Below, piece by piece: positions 33,465 to 43,519 of a stretch of DNA of 64,000 nt (its first letter is position 1; each line of letters opens with the position of its first letter). The DNA is from CATOSP01 sp965197545 (GTDB lineage: Bacteria; Chloroflexota; Dehalococcoidia; Lucifugimonadales; UBA3495): assembly GCA_965197545.1 (NCBI GenBank), contig CBDANJ010000008.1, positions 1,798,001-1,862,000 of the forward strand, read 5' to 3'. Below the pieces are notes generated by a model. It saw only the letters and a program-made list of their open reading frames with translations. It searched no databases and was not told the origin of the DNA. A program made the translations under genes and the position numbers.

Positions 33465-34970
33465 TTAACTCTTAGTTGATTGAGTGTTTTTGATGGACTC
33501 CAGTTCCAGGGCGATGAGCTGGTTTGCCATCTCGGGGTTGGCTTGGCCGCGGGTGATTCGCATCACCTGGCCCACGAGGAATTTTGCCGCCGAGTCCTTT
33601 CCCTGAAGGAAATCGGCCACGGCTTTGGGGTTGGATTCTATCGCCTCCCGCACCACCGCACCCAGCGACGATGAGTCGTTGATCTGGGTGTACCCCCGGT
33701 CACGAACGATGGTAGCAGGGGACCCGCCCGAATTGAAAGCCTCTTCCAGGACGGTTTTGGCCAAAGTGACGCTCACTGCGTTGGAATCCACGAGGCCGAT
33801 TAGCTCCACCAGCATGGGAGGGGTTACCAGTGAGTCGGAGATTCCTATCGAGGAGGCATTGAGCAACCGGCTCAGGTCCTCCCGCATCCAATTGCTAACG
33901 CTCTTGGCGAGACTGTTGCGGGCATCTCCGGTGGCCGCGCCTTCTATCAACGCCGCTCCCAACGCGGCTTCGAAATAGTCGGCCATCGGCCTGGAAGCAG
34001 TGATTAGCGCCGCGTCGTACTCCGGCAGGTCGAATTCCTCCATGAGTCTAGACCGCCGTTGGGCCGCTAACTCGGGCAAACGTTCTCTCAGACTCCCAAC
34101 CCAGGCTGGATCGATTACCAGCGGAGGAAGGTCGGGTTCCGGGAAGTAGCGATAGTCATGGGCGTATTCCTTGCTTCGCTGAGACACGGTAACGCTTCGT
34201 TCTTCCACCCAACCCCTGGTCTCCTGTTCCACCTGCCCGCCAGAATCCAGGACACGGCTCTGGCGTTCAAACTCATAGTTCAGAGCCTGGAAAACCGAGC
34301 GAAAGCTATTCATGTTCTTTACTTCAGATCGTTTGCCAAGCTCTTTGCTTCCCCTGGGGCGGATGCTTATGTTGGCGTCGCACCTGAAGCTGCCGTCCTG
34401 CATGTTTCCGGTGGTGACTCCCAGATATTGCAGGACCGAGTGGAGGGTGGTCAGGTAAGCCTGCGCTTCTTCCGAGGATGAAATGTCAGGCGCGCTGACT
34501 ACCTCCATCAATGGAACGCCAGAACGGTTCACGTCCACCAGGCTGTAGGACTCTCCAGTCTGAGATGGGAGGTGCTGCAGCTTTGCCACGTCCTCTTCAA
34601 GGTGGACGCGGTCGATTCCCACGCGCGTTGAGTAGGTGTCCATGTCCAGGTCGAGGTGACCGTCGACGGCAAGGGGCAAGTCGTACTGGGAAATCTGGTA
34701 ACCCTTCATCAGGTCGGGATATGGATAGTTCTTCCGGTCGAACTTGGAGTAGGAAGGAATCTGGCAATTGAGGGCCAGCCCCGTCATGATGGTGTGCTCC
34801 ACAGCCTTGCGGTTGATTGAAGGCAGACTACCCGGCAGGCCCAGGCACACGGGGCATACTCGGGTGTTGGGCGCGGCGGACTGATAGTCCGCGCGGCAAG
34901 AGCAAAACATCTTGCTGCGCGTCAATAGCTGTACGTGTACTTCCAGTCCGATGACCGGTTCGTATTCCAT
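33465..34970 (-). CDS. gatB: Aspartyl/glutamyl-tRNA amidotransferase subunit B
   Basis: 501 residues, close to the standard size. N-terminal EYEPVIGLEVHVQLLTRSKMF, the zinc site CSCRADYQSAAPNTRVCPVC (four Cys), KFDRKNYPYPDLMKGYQISQ and YRYFPEPDLPPL are all typical, and a YqeY-like C-terminal domain follows. It charges Glu-tRNA(Gln) or Asp-tRNA(Asn) to the amide form in the cytoplasm. The partner subunits are not adjacent; a GatC-like protein and an amidase occur far away at 60576-62219. Confidence 0.94.
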   Translation of the reverse strand: MEYEPVIGLEVHVQLLTRSKMFCSCRADYQSAAPNTRVCPVCLGLPGSLPSINRKAVEHTIMTGLALNCQIPSYSKFDRKNYPYPDLMKGYQISQYDLPLAVDGHLDLDMDTYSTRVGIDRVHLEEDVAKLQHLPSQTGESYSLVDVNRSGVPLMEVVSAPDISSSEEAQAYLTTLHSVLQYLGVTTGNMQDGSFRCDANISIRPRGSKELGKRSEVKNMNSFRSVFQALNYEFERQSRVLDSGGQVEQETRGWVEERSVTVSQRSKEYAHDYRYFPEPDLPPLVIDPAWVGSLRERLPELAAQRRSRLMEEFDLPEYDAALITASRPMADYFEAALGAALIEGAATGDARNSLAKSVSNWMREDLSRLLNASSIGISDSLVTPPMLVELIGLVDSNAVSVTLAKTVLEEAFNSGGSPATIVRDRGYTQINDSSSLGAVVREAIESNPKAVADFLQGKDSAAKFLVGQVMRITRGQANPEMANQLIALELESIKNTQSTKS

Positions 34971-35143
34971 AGGTTTCCGACCCTACGCCAGGTTGAGGAC
35001 TCTACTCCGCCGGAGCGAGTTCAGCTAGGAACCAGGTAGTCCAGCCTCAGGCCAGGTCCGGACCAATGGGTCTGGCAATGGACCCTGATACCGTTGATTT
35101 TGGTGAATGGCATGTAGGCTCCGCTAAGGTTGAGGCCTGAGAA

Positions 35144-36025
35144 TCAAGATCGAGCCAGGACGGCCTTGGCGGTGACGCCAATGTCGGCCGGTGATGGAAT
35201 GATCGTCGCTCCCGCGTCAGCGAGGGCCTGAATCTTGCTGTCGGCGCGGGCGCTGTCTCCGGTAATGATCGCCCCGGCGTGGCCCATGCGCTTGCCCGGG
35301 GGCGCGGCGTTGCCCACCACGAGAGCGCAGACCGGTTTGGTGAATGATTCTTGGATGTAGGCCGCCGCCGCCTGCTCCAATGAGCCGCCGATTTCCCCGA
35401 TAAGGACAACCAGGTCAGTTTCAGGGTCGTCGTTGAAGAGACGGAGCACTTCGACGAACCTGACGCCGATTATAGGATCGCCTCCAATCCCCACGCAACT
35501 TGACTGGCCGATTCCCTCATCGCTTAGTTGAGCAACAGCCTCGTAGGTGAGGGTGCCGCTGCGAGACACTACTCCGGCGCGGCCAGGCCGATGGATGGAG
35601 CCAGGCATAATGCCAAGCTTGCAACTCGCCGCCGGGGTAATAACGCCCGGACAATTGGGGCCCAACAGGCGCGTCGGTCTCCCCTGCAAGTACCTGTGGA
35701 CCCGGACCATGTCCAGCACTGGGACACCCTCGGTGACGCACACGATGAATGGAATTCCCGCATCCGCGGCTTCGACCATGGCGTCGGCCGCAAACGGCGG
35801 CGGAACGAATATCAGAGACGCATCCGCTCCGGTCTCCGAAACCGCTTCTTCCACGGAATCGAATATAGGCACCTGCTCCTGGAAGACCTGGCCGCCCCGC
35901 CCGGGGGTGACCCCGGCGACGACGTTGGTGCCATATTCAATACACGCGTTGGCATGGAAGCTTCCCTCCCTGCCAGTGATGCCCTGAACGACTACCCTTG
36001 TGTCCTCGTTTACGAGGATACCCAT
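35144..36025 (-). CDS. sucD: Succinyl-CoA synthetase alpha subunit
   Basis: 293 residues. The CoA-binding Rossmann domain opens with MGILVNEDTRVVVQGITGREG. LGPNCPGVITP is the typical binding loop, and the active-site histidine that carries the phosphate is in KRMGHAGAIITGD. It makes ATP or GTP from succinyl-CoA in the citric acid cycle. sucC lies 54 bases upstream on the same strand and encodes the beta subunit, forming one operon. Confidence 0.95.
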   Translation of the reverse strand: MGILVNEDTRVVVQGITGREGSFHANACIEYGTNVVAGVTPGRGGQVFQEQVPIFDSVEEAVSETGADASLIFVPPPFAADAMVEAADAGIPFIVCVTEGVPVLDMVRVHRYLQGRPTRLLGPNCPGVITPAASCKLGIMPGSIHRPGRAGVVSRSGTLTYEAVAQLSDEGIGQSSCVGIGGDPIIGVRFVEVLRLFNDDPETDLVVLIGEIGGSLEQAAAAYIQESFTKPVCALVVGNAAPPGKRMGHAGAIITGDSARADSKIQALADAGATIIPSPADIGVTAKAVLARS

Positions 36026-36079
36026 CTTAGATGTTGTCCCTCGAACTCAGTCGTTGCGATGGATCAGCATACCAGGAAT

Positions 36080-37234
36080 CTAACGGGCCGGGCGGACCGC
36101 CTCGGACACGTCGGCCAGAGTTTCCGCGAAAGTGACCGGTAGTCCGGACTCCTGGAATATAGACAGACCTTCCTCCATGTTTGTGCCCAGCAACCGGACG
36201 ATTAGCGGCATACGCGATCCAGTCTCTTCAAAGGCCTGCACGACGCCTCTGGCCGCGACTTCACAGCGCAAAATCCCGCCGAAGAGATTAATCAACACCC
36301 GGGTCACCTTGGGGTCGGAGATAATCAACTTCACAGCGGAGGCGACTTTCTCCTCGGTCGCCCCTCCTCCTACGTCAAGGAAGTTGGCGGGAGCGGCACC
36401 CACCGACTTCGCCAAGTCGAGGGTTGCCATGGCGAGACCGGCCCCGTTGATCAGGCAACCCACATCGCCGTCCAGGCTAACGTAGGCAATGTCCAGGGCG
36501 GCGGCCTCCGCTTCCAGCGGGTCTTCCTGGGAGGGGTCGCGCAACTCGCGCAACTCGGTGTGGCGGAACAGGGCATCGTCTTCGATGTTGATCTTGGCGT
36601 CTAGGGCCACGATCCGGTCGTCGCTGGTAACGACCAGTGGGTTGATCTCCACTAAAGAGCAGTCGAGGTCGGAGCTTATTCGGGCGACGGCGCTCATCAC
36701 CGAACCCGCCGCGCGCGCCAACGGGCCACTCAGGCCCAGGTCCCTCGCCAACCGGCGCGTCTGGTACTCCATGAGGCCCAACATGGGGTCGATTGACTCC
36801 GCGTGGATGTCTTCCGGGTGGGTAGGCGCCACTTCCTCGATGTCCATTCCGCCAGCGGGGCTTGCCAGGAGCACCGGCGCCGCCAGCGTCCGGTCTAGGG
36901 TTGTGGCCAGATACAGCTCCCGGGAGATGTCCACAGGCTCTTCAATGAGCACCTGGTTGACTGGGACGCCTTCCGGCCCGGTCTGAGGAGTAATCAGGTT
37001 GGAGCCGAGAAGAGTAGCGGCGATGTCAGACGCATCCTGGGGCGAGTTAGCCATCTTGATCCCGCCGCCTCTGCCCCGTCCTCCGGCATGAACCTGAGCT
37101 TTGACGATTGCCCGGCCGCCCAGGTCCCGGACGAACTGGCTGGCTTGTTCGGGGGTGGAGGCGATGAATCCACGCGGCACAGGAATGCCGTAGCGGGAAA
37201 AGATCTCCTTAGCCTGGTACTCGTGGACCTTCAT
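36080..37234 (-). CDS. sucC: Succinyl-CoA synthetase beta subunit
   Basis: 384 residues from the ATG at 37234, which has GAGGAG upstream. The family opening is MKVHEYQAKEIFSRYGIPVP, with the ATP-grasp lysine region IVKAQVHAGGRGRGGGIKMA, LVEINPLVVTSD and NFLDVGGGATEEKV, and the C-terminal CoA-ligase loop INLFGGILRCEVAARGVV. It supplies the nucleotide-binding half of the enzyme. The region upstream (37235-37868) has no gene but contains a large inverted-repeat element. Confidence 0.95.
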   Translation of the reverse strand: MKVHEYQAKEIFSRYGIPVPRGFIASTPEQASQFVRDLGGRAIVKAQVHAGGRGRGGGIKMANSPQDASDIAATLLGSNLITPQTGPEGVPVNQVLIEEPVDISRELYLATTLDRTLAAPVLLASPAGGMDIEEVAPTHPEDIHAESIDPMLGLMEYQTRRLARDLGLSGPLARAAGSVMSAVARISSDLDCSLVEINPLVVTSDDRIVALDAKINIEDDALFRHTELRELRDPSQEDPLEAEAAALDIAYVSLDGDVGCLINGAGLAMATLDLAKSVGAAPANFLDVGGGATEEKVASAVKLIISDPKVTRVLINLFGGILRCEVAARGVVQAFEETGSRMPLIVRLLGTNMEEGLSIFQESGLPVTFAETLADVSEAVRPAR

Positions 37235-37417
37235 CGGCGCTCCTCGACCGCTACCCTTCCCGGAGACCCCTACCCCAGGAACCCAACCCGCCAGAGGTGT
37301 GGAAACCGCGCATAGTCCGCCGCCGGAACGCGACGGTATATCGAGATGAATTACGTTGAATGGCAGCCTAAGACTATGTGATTTTGTCCCGCCCGTCAAT
37401 CGGGCGCGGCTTGAGGC

Positions 37418-37750
37418 AACTGTTTTGACTTGATGAGGCAAGTTGGATGAGTCCTACATCGGCCATACCTGTGATAATCCTCCTACGATGTCCCGCAGCC
37501 CCAATGCGTTATTACTATGAAAATAGGCAATTTTCATATTCATACATGGCCTCGGCAAGGCCATCCGCAATTCCCGCGAAGAGCCTGCCCCCGGCTCGAC
37601 CGGGGGCGGGAATCCAGAAATGCCAATGATACGGAACGTTGCTGGTTGCAAACGTTTCTGGATTCCGGGTCAAAGCCTGCCCCGTACTGGATGCGGGGCC
37701 CGGAATGACGGGCTGGGGGCCGGAAAGATAAATCAAGTCTGAACAGTTAC
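37418..37750. mobile_element. Inverted-repeat element, family B (about 333 bp)
   Basis: Ends AACTGTTTTGACTTGATGAG (left) and the inverse AACTGTTCAGACTTGATT (right) form terminal inverted repeats of about 18-20 bases. The interior holds palindromes around CCCCCGGCTCGACCGGGGGC and CCCCGTACTGGATGCGGGGC plus AATCCAGAAATGCCAATGA. A second copy lies at 58648-58921, about 80 percent alike by eye in its right half. No coding frame is believable. A non-autonomous transposon is the best reading. Confidence 0.6.
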
Positions 37751-37868
37751 GGCGTGAGCCGCGAGCTAGACAACCCGGCGGGGCCGTACCATAATCCTAG
37801 CCTGACACTAGACATAACCGGCTGGAAGACGATCACGTTCGGTCACAGTTAGCCGTAGGGGGATATGT

Positions 37869-38732
37869 ATGGCGGGAAAAGTTCGCTACAACAAAGCAAT
37901 CGATCTATTGGAGCAGGGCCAGCCCGTGTTCTGTTCCGGTCTTGTCTGGAACGGCAACCTGGACGACCTCATGTTTGTGTCCGACTCGGACTATGACATG
38001 GTAATCATTGAGATGGAGCATGAAGGTCTGAGCTTCAATAACCTGCGCGCTTCGCTCCAATTCTTGCTCAACCGGAAGAAGATCGCGGATCGTGGAGGGC
38101 TCCAAGCAGACCCCGTTCCCCTGGTGCGGATACCGCCCAACTCAAGGGAGCAGAATCAGTGGGTGATCAAGCAGGCGTTGGACACCGGCGTGTACGGGCT
38201 CGTGCTGCCGCACCTCAACACGGTGGAGGAGGCGCGGGCGGCGGTGGTCGCGGCCAGATATCCGCAGATTCCGGGGACAGCGGACTTCGAACCGGAAGGT
38301 CAACGGGGGTGGTGGGGCCGGATAGCTCCCCGGTATTGGGGCCTGTCCGGAAGGGAATACTACGACGCCGCGGACCTGTGGCCGCTGGACCCCGACGGCA
38401 GTATGCTCTTGATGCCGATTGTGGAGGAACCCGAGGGGGTGAAGAACCTGCCGGATATCCTGCGGGAGGAGAAGGGCATTGGCGCCGTTTGGGCTGGGCC
38501 GGGGGATATGTCCGTTTCCATGGGGCACCCCGGGGAGTCAAATCACCCGGACGTTCAGGAGAACCTGCTAAGGATCCTGGCCGCGTGTCAGAACGCCGGG
38601 GTCCCGTGCGCCACTGGGGCAACCGCAGCCGAAGTCCCAATGCGTCTGGAGCAGGGATTCCGGATCATCATCACGTCGCCGGAGCGCACCACAGAGGGCT
38701 TAGCGGAAGGCCGTAGAGTCTCAGGGAGATAA
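37869..38732 (+). CDS. HpcH/HpaI-type aldolase (2-keto-3-deoxy-acid aldolase / citrate lyase beta superfamily)
   Basis: 287 residues. TIM-barrel aldolase features: DYDMVIIEMEHEGLSF (with the usual Glu), VPLVRIPPNSREQNQWVIKQ, GVYGLVLPHLNTVEEARAAV and the metal-ligand region LLMPIVEEPEGVKNLPDIL, then GAVWAGPGDMSVSMG. Members cleave or form carbon-carbon bonds in small hydroxy-oxo acids using a divalent metal. It is convergent with hflC, and its upstream region carries the family B element. Substrate unknown. Confidence 0.84.
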   Translation: MAGKVRYNKAIDLLEQGQPVFCSGLVWNGNLDDLMFVSDSDYDMVIIEMEHEGLSFNNLRASLQFLLNRKKIADRGGLQADPVPLVRIPPNSREQNQWVIKQALDTGVYGLVLPHLNTVEEARAAVVAARYPQIPGTADFEPEGQRGWWGRIAPRYWGLSGREYYDAADLWPLDPDGSMLLMPIVEEPEGVKNLPDILREEKGIGAVWAGPGDMSVSMGHPGESNHPDVQENLLRILAACQNAGVPCATGATAAEVPMRLEQGFRIIITSPERTTEGLAEGRRVSGR

Positions 38733-38801
38733 ATCTGAGGCCGGGGTAAGTCCGTCCCTCCACGAGAGGCGCTTACCCCGTGGGTGATGAGGGCGTTCCA
38801 G

Positions 38802-39764
38802 TTACGGCAGTGCGTTTGACTTGGGCGCGTCAGGGCCAAGCAGGTAATTGAGGAAGGGAGCGTCCTCCGTCAGAATTACTGTGGTCCCAGTCGGCAGGCC
38901 CTTCCGATATGTCTGCAGGCTCCGCTGGAAGGCGAAGAACTCCGGGTCTTGATTCAGCGCTTCGGCCAAGATGGAGATCGCCTCGGCTTCCCCTTCACCG
39001 CGGACCTGGCTGCTGTCCCGTTGCGCTTCGGCCCTAATGACCGCAGCCTCGCGGTCTGCGTCGGCGCGGATTATCAGTTCTTTTTCGTCACCATCGGCGC
39101 GGAAACCAGCGGCGATACGGTTACGTTCCGCCCTCATGCGTGTGTAAATGCTGGGCGTGACCTCGTCCGGGAAATCGGCCCGTTTGATCCTCACGTCGAT
39201 CATCTGGATACCGAATGGTGTATCTTCTTCGGCGATGCTGCGCTTGACCACCTCGAGCACGTTCTCAAGGATCTCGGTGCGGGCTTCGGTACCCTGGATC
39301 TGAGGGATGCCCTTTTCGACGATCTGTATTCCGGTCGGTGGGTCCAAGAGAGGCTCGGCCCCGATGATTTCGATCCGGTCTCTCCTGGCTACTTCGCTGC
39401 GCAACCCGGAAGTAACGATGTCACCCAACCGGCTCCGAGCGTTGTCCTCCGTCTGGAGAGTCTTGCGGAACTGTACTGGGTCCACGATGCGGTACCGGGC
39501 GTAAGAGTCGATCACCAGGTTCTCTTTTTCAATATCCGGCATGGGGACTGCCGGAGCGTCGATGCGGAGGACCCGCTTGTCGTACCTTATAACGGTGTCT
39601 ACAAACGGCGCTTTCAGGTACAAACCAGGATTGGGCCGCAGGCCGACGACTTCGCCGAAGCGAAGGATCACGACTTGCTCCGTGACGTCCACGATATAAA
39701 CCGATTGGACCAAAACGATTATGGCCGCGATTAGGATTACGCCCAGGCCAATGACACCTTTCAT
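38802..39764 (-). CDS. hflC: HflC, membrane protease modulator (SPFH family)
   Basis: 320 residues. One N-terminal membrane helix (GVIGLGVILIAAIIVLVQS), then the SPFH domain: YIVDVTEQVVILRFGEV, GLYLKAPFVDTVIRYDKRVL and VIDSYARYRIVDPVQFRKTL, with a long coiled coil (GDEKELIIRADADREAAVIR) toward the C-terminus. It forms a ring with HflK that encloses FtsH and controls its proteolysis. The hflK gene is 22 bases upstream and ftsH follows about 570 bases from hflK, so this is a functional cluster. Confidence 0.92.
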   Translation of the reverse strand: MKGVIGLGVILIAAIIVLVQSVYIVDVTEQVVILRFGEVVGLRPNPGLYLKAPFVDTVIRYDKRVLRIDAPAVPMPDIEKENLVIDSYARYRIVDPVQFRKTLQTEDNARSRLGDIVTSGLRSEVARRDRIEIIGAEPLLDPPTGIQIVEKGIPQIQGTEARTEILENVLEVVKRSIAEEDTPFGIQMIDVRIKRADFPDEVTPSIYTRMRAERNRIAAGFRADGDEKELIIRADADREAAVIRAEAQRDSSQVRGEGEAEAISILAEALNQDPEFFAFQRSLQTYRKGLPTGTTVILTEDAPFLNYLLGPDAPKSNALP

Positions 39765-39786
39765 ACGATTACTCTACTTTCGAGAA

Positions 39787-40872
39787 TTACGGTTGAGGAC
39801 CGATGGGGAGCGGGGTTATCCCACCCCGTTCGCCGAGGACGAGGACCGTCTCCGCCCCGCGCGATACTATAATCTTGTACATGCTCGGGAATACGGCTTC
39901 CATCGCCTCCAGATACAGCCTTTGGCGAGTTACCTCTTCCGATTTCTGGTATTCACGAAGTACCGAAAGGAACTGGTCCGCTTCACCCTGAGAGGTTTCT
40001 ATACGGGACCGTCTGAACGCTTCGGCCTCCTGCCGGATCTTCGCCGCCTCACCCCGTGCCCTGGGTATGATGTCGTTCTGATAAGCCCGGGCCTGGTTCT
40101 CCTTGGTATCCCGTTCCTGGCGTGCCCTGAGCACGTCCTGGAAGGCGTCTTGAACGTCCGCCGGGGCCTTCACGTCCTGCAGTTTCACGTTCACCACGTT
40201 GATGCCGGTTTCGTAGCTGTCCAGGATTTGCTGCAATCTTTCCTGGGTGTCGGCCTCTATGCGTGTCCGCTGTTCGGTGATTACGTCATCAATGGAACTC
40301 TGTCCCACGACCAAACGCAGGGCCGCTTCGGCGGCATCCTTGAGGGTGAGGCCATCGGGTTGTCCAGGCGGGGCATCTCGGTCGGGTTGACCAGGGTCAT
40401 TGACCTTGAACAGGAAGTCGGTCAAGTTCTTGATGTTGTACTGGACCGCCAACTCGACGTCGACAATGTTCAGGTCTCCGCTAATCATCAGCGCTTCCTG
40501 AGGTACGGGTGTGTCGGCCACACCCTGGTCGCCTCCGGCGCGGAACCCCAACAGCATCCGGCGCGTTCGGGTTACCAGGACTACGTCCTTCTTTCCGACT
40601 GGTCCGGGCCACCACCAATGCAGTCCTTCATCCGTTACAGGGTTTCCCTGGACCGCGCCGAACAAGCGTAGAGCCGCCTGCTCACCAGGGCTGATGGTGT
40701 AGATGCCCGTAGCTGCCCAGACCACCGCAATCAAAGCGACGCCGAGGACGATAACCCCGCCCAAGCCGCCACCTCCCAACCGCCCGAATATCCGGCTAAA
40801 GTTGCTGCGGGCCGAGCCGAGAATGTGCTCGAAGTCCATGTCGGGTTGCCGTGGTCCGCCAGGAGGGTACAT
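39787..40872 (-). CDS. hflK: HflK, membrane protease modulator (SPFH family)
   Basis: 361 residues. A Pro/Gly-rich start (MYPPGGPRQP) and GGGGLGG linker precede one membrane helix (VIVLGVALIAVVWAATGIY), then the SPFH domain: ISPGEQAALRLFGAVQG, DEGLHWWWPGPVGKKDVVLV and ALMISGDLNIVDVELAVQYN. A long coiled coil follows (ENQARAYQNDIIPRARGEAA). It pairs with HflC. It is translated 22 bases before hflC on the same strand. Confidence 0.92.
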   Translation of the reverse strand: MYPPGGPRQPDMDFEHILGSARSNFSRIFGRLGGGGLGGVIVLGVALIAVVWAATGIYTISPGEQAALRLFGAVQGNPVTDEGLHWWWPGPVGKKDVVLVTRTRRMLLGFRAGGDQGVADTPVPQEALMISGDLNIVDVELAVQYNIKNLTDFLFKVNDPGQPDRDAPPGQPDGLTLKDAAEAALRLVVGQSSIDDVITEQRTRIEADTQERLQQILDSYETGINVVNVKLQDVKAPADVQDAFQDVLRARQERDTKENQARAYQNDIIPRARGEAAKIRQEAEAFRRSRIETSQGEADQFLSVLREYQKSEEVTRQRLYLEAMEAVFPSMYKIIVSRGAETVLVLGERGGITPLPIGPQP

Positions 40873-41113
40873 ATTCCAGTTCCCCTAGTTGTTGAATTTT
40901 GCTGGGCGCTGCAAATTTGCGCACTCCACCTGGAGCGCCAGACAGATTCTACCACTATAGTTGAGGGCGCAGCCACTATATGGCGCGGATTTGACCGGAA
41001 TGCGACACTCAGCCGCCGAGTGCGCCTAGCCGGACATGATGGGCCGCGCCCCGGCTTTCGTGATTATAATACGCAAATACGCACCGGCGACCGATTTGGA
41101 TGAGGTGAAATCA

Positions 41114-41380
41114 ATGACCACTGTAGGACTGAACGTGACGCCAGGGGAGGGGATGACCCGAATACAGGTCACATGCGCCCACCAAAGCGGCTTGCTTTAC
41201 GTGGTGCCGGCTGAGCGAAGCTGGGTTTGTTCTGAAGAGAGCATCCCGGCCCATGCCCTGGCCGGATTCTTCCGGGAATTGGTGGCGCTGAAGCACCCGG
41301 CGGTCCAGGACTTGATGCAGCAGTGGGGCCTATACTACCGTGAGCTTCCGCTGGCGGTGGAAGAGCCTGAATTGGGATAG
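41114..41380 (+). CDS. Small conserved hypothetical protein
   Basis: 88 residues from the ATG at 41114, which has GAGGTG upstream; a longer reading from 41036 lacks this. Soluble, with a short beta-rich first half (VTCAHQSGLLYVVPAERSW), one Cys pair (residues about 17 and 34) and a helical second half (LAGFFRELVALKHPAVQDLM). No known motif. It lies between the divergent hflK gene and the convergent ftsH terminator. Confidence 0.5.
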   Translation: MTTVGLNVTPGEGMTRIQVTCAHQSGLLYVVPAERSWVCSEESIPAHALAGFFRELVALKHPAVQDLMQQWGLYYRELPLAVEEPELG

Positions 41381-41391
41381 CCTATATTAAA

Positions 41392-41417
41392 AGGCCACCT
41401 GATCACTCAGGTGGCCT
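41392..41417 (-). terminator. Intrinsic terminator for ftsH (minus strand)
   Basis: A perfect 11-bp stem with a four-base loop (AGGCCACCTGA-n4-TCAGGTGGCCT). Read on the minus strand it is followed by TTTTAATAT. It separates ftsH from the convergent small gene. Confidence 0.85.
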
Positions 41418-41440
41418 GGAGTTTCTGATACTCGCACCGA

Positions 41441-43420
41441 TCAGTCGTCTGCGTCGGCAGGTGCGGGTGACGGGCCGGCGCTGCCGCCCAAGCTTGGCGC
41501 TGGCTGCGGGATGCCAGGTTGCGGAGGGGCTGGCGCGTAGGGAGGCGGTTCCGGAGGAATGGCTGGAGTGCCAGGCTCTCCGCCCAGGCCGCCTTCTTCA
41601 AACAATCGGTCAAGGCTTTCGCCCGTGATGGTCTCGTGCTCGATCAGATACTCCGACAGTTGCACCAACCGGGGCTTGTTAGTTACGAGAATCTCCTTGG
41701 CCCGCGTGTAGGCCATGCTGATCATACTCTTGACTTCTTCGTCTATCTCTTCAGCCACACGGTCCCCGTAGTCCCGTTCCTCGCTGATCTCGCGGCCCAG
41801 GAAGACAAGCTCTTCCCTCTTGCCGAACGTCCTCGGTCCCAGGGCCTCGCTCATACCATACCGTTTGATCATGCTCAAGGCCACCTTGGTGGCGCGCTCC
41901 AAGTCGTTGCTTGCGCCGGTGGTGACTTCGTCGAAGATGAGCTGTTCAGCGACGCGCCCACCCATGGTAACCGAGAGTATGTCGTGGAACTGGTTTTTGG
42001 TCCACAGATAGCGGTCTTCGTCAGGCAGAAGCGAGGTATGACCGCCCATGTTGCCACGGGAAACTATGGATATCTTATGCACACGGTCGGCATGGGGCAA
42101 CAAGTGCGCCACCAGGGCGTGACCGGCCTCATGGTAGGCAGTCATCTCCTTCTCGCGCGGGCTGATCACCCGGCTCTTGCGTTCGGGACCGGCGATGATC
42201 CGGTCCACCGCTTCTTCAAATTCGGTCATGTGGATTGACTTCTTGTTGCCCCTCGCGGCGAGGATGGCCGCTTCGTTCACCAGGTTGGAAAGGTCCGCGC
42301 CGCTGAAACCTGGGGTTTCCTTCGCGAGACTCTCCAGTGTGACTTCGGGCGCGAGGGGTTTTCCAGCGGCGTGTACCTTAAGGATGGCGACCCTGCCCTG
42401 AATATCGGGCAGATCGAGGGTCACACGCCGGTCAAACCTGCCCGGCCTGAGTAGCGCCGGGTCAAGAATGTCCGGGCGGTTGGTTGCCGCGATGACGATG
42501 ATGTTTGTGTTGGTTTCGAAGCCGTCCATCTCAACCAGGATCTGGTTGAGAGTCTGCTCCCGCTCGTCATGGCCTCCGCCGAGGCCAGCGCCGCGGTGAC
42601 GTCCCACCGCGTCGATTTCGTCAACAAATACGATACAAGGGGCGTTGCGTTTGGCCTGCTCGAACAGGTCGCGGACTCTGGCCGCGCCAACTCCCACGAA
42701 CATCTCCACGAATTCGCTTCCGCTGATGTGGAAGAATGGGACCCCAGCTTCTCCCGCGACGGCCCGGGCCAGCAGGGTCTTCCCGGTACCGGGTTGCCCA
42801 ACCAGCAGGACACCCTTGGGAATGCGAGCGCCCAGCGAAAGAAACCGCTCCGGGAACTTCAAAAACTCCACTACTTCCTGGAGTTCAGCCTTCGCCTCTT
42901 CGACTCCGGCCACGTCGGTGAAGCTCACGCCAGGGCGGTTGAAGGGCATCATGCGAGCTCGGCTGCGGCCAAAGCTCAGGGTCTGGTTGTTGCTGCCCTG
43001 TGCCTGGCGCATCATGAATAGGATCAGGCCGCCGAAGAAAATTAGCGGTAGGAAATTCAGTAGCAGACCCAGGAAGCTACCTAGGCCCGTGGACCCCTTG
43101 AAGGTAACTTCGACTCCGCTGGGGGGGCCGATCTGGACTCCCTTCTCGACCAGCAGGGCGAGGATATCGCCGTTTTCACCGATCTTACTTGTGAACCGGT
43201 CCGGCCCAGTCCGGCTGCTGACCTTGGGAATGACGGTCAACTTTCTACCGTCGACGATTATCTCGCGGATTTCCCCGTTCTCCGCCATAGCCACGACGGT
43301 GGTTACGGGAATATCGTTCCTGCCGCCGAAGCTTGGCAGCAGGGTGTAGAAGATCACGATGACCCCGATGATTACCAGGAGATAAACGAAGCTATTTCGT
43401 AGCCACCTGTTATTTCCCAT
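41441..43420 (-). CDS. ftsH: FtsH, ATP-dependent zinc metalloprotease
   Basis: 659 residues. N-terminal membrane helix (FVYLLVIIGVIVIFYTLLP), a periplasmic part, a second helix (FLGLLLNFLPLIFFGGLIL), an AAA domain with Walker A GQPGTGKTLLARAV and Walker B APCIVFVDEIDA, the second region of homology (NRPDILDPALLRPGRFDRRV) and the zinc site HEAGHALVAH. It degrades misfolded membrane proteins. The tail is unusually Pro/Ala-rich after residue 620. It sits beside hflK/hflC, its known modulators. Confidence 0.96.
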   Translation of the reverse strand: MGNNRWLRNSFVYLLVIIGVIVIFYTLLPSFGGRNDIPVTTVVAMAENGEIREIIVDGRKLTVIPKVSSRTGPDRFTSKIGENGDILALLVEKGVQIGPPSGVEVTFKGSTGLGSFLGLLLNFLPLIFFGGLILFMMRQAQGSNNQTLSFGRSRARMMPFNRPGVSFTDVAGVEEAKAELQEVVEFLKFPERFLSLGARIPKGVLLVGQPGTGKTLLARAVAGEAGVPFFHISGSEFVEMFVGVGAARVRDLFEQAKRNAPCIVFVDEIDAVGRHRGAGLGGGHDEREQTLNQILVEMDGFETNTNIIVIAATNRPDILDPALLRPGRFDRRVTLDLPDIQGRVAILKVHAAGKPLAPEVTLESLAKETPGFSGADLSNLVNEAAILAARGNKKSIHMTEFEEAVDRIIAGPERKSRVISPREKEMTAYHEAGHALVAHLLPHADRVHKISIVSRGNMGGHTSLLPDEDRYLWTKNQFHDILSVTMGGRVAEQLIFDEVTTGASNDLERATKVALSMIKRYGMSEALGPRTFGKREELVFLGREISEERDYGDRVAEEIDEEVKSMISMAYTRAKEILVTNKPRLVQLSEYLIEHETITGESLDRLFEEGGLGGEPGTPAIPPEPPPYAPAPPQPGIPQPAPSLGGSAGPSPAPADADD

Positions 43421-43519
43421 TTCGACACCTTACCATTACTGCCACATTAACACAGAGACTTCCAAACACAATTTTAATTGACCGCATCTGAAATTGCAAA
43501 ATCAACCGCCATGCAGGCT

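Noticed and set aside
37235..37441. Extended N-terminus of sucC (start at 37441)
   Set aside because: The known family start MKVHEYQAKE is at 37234 with a good ribosome site.
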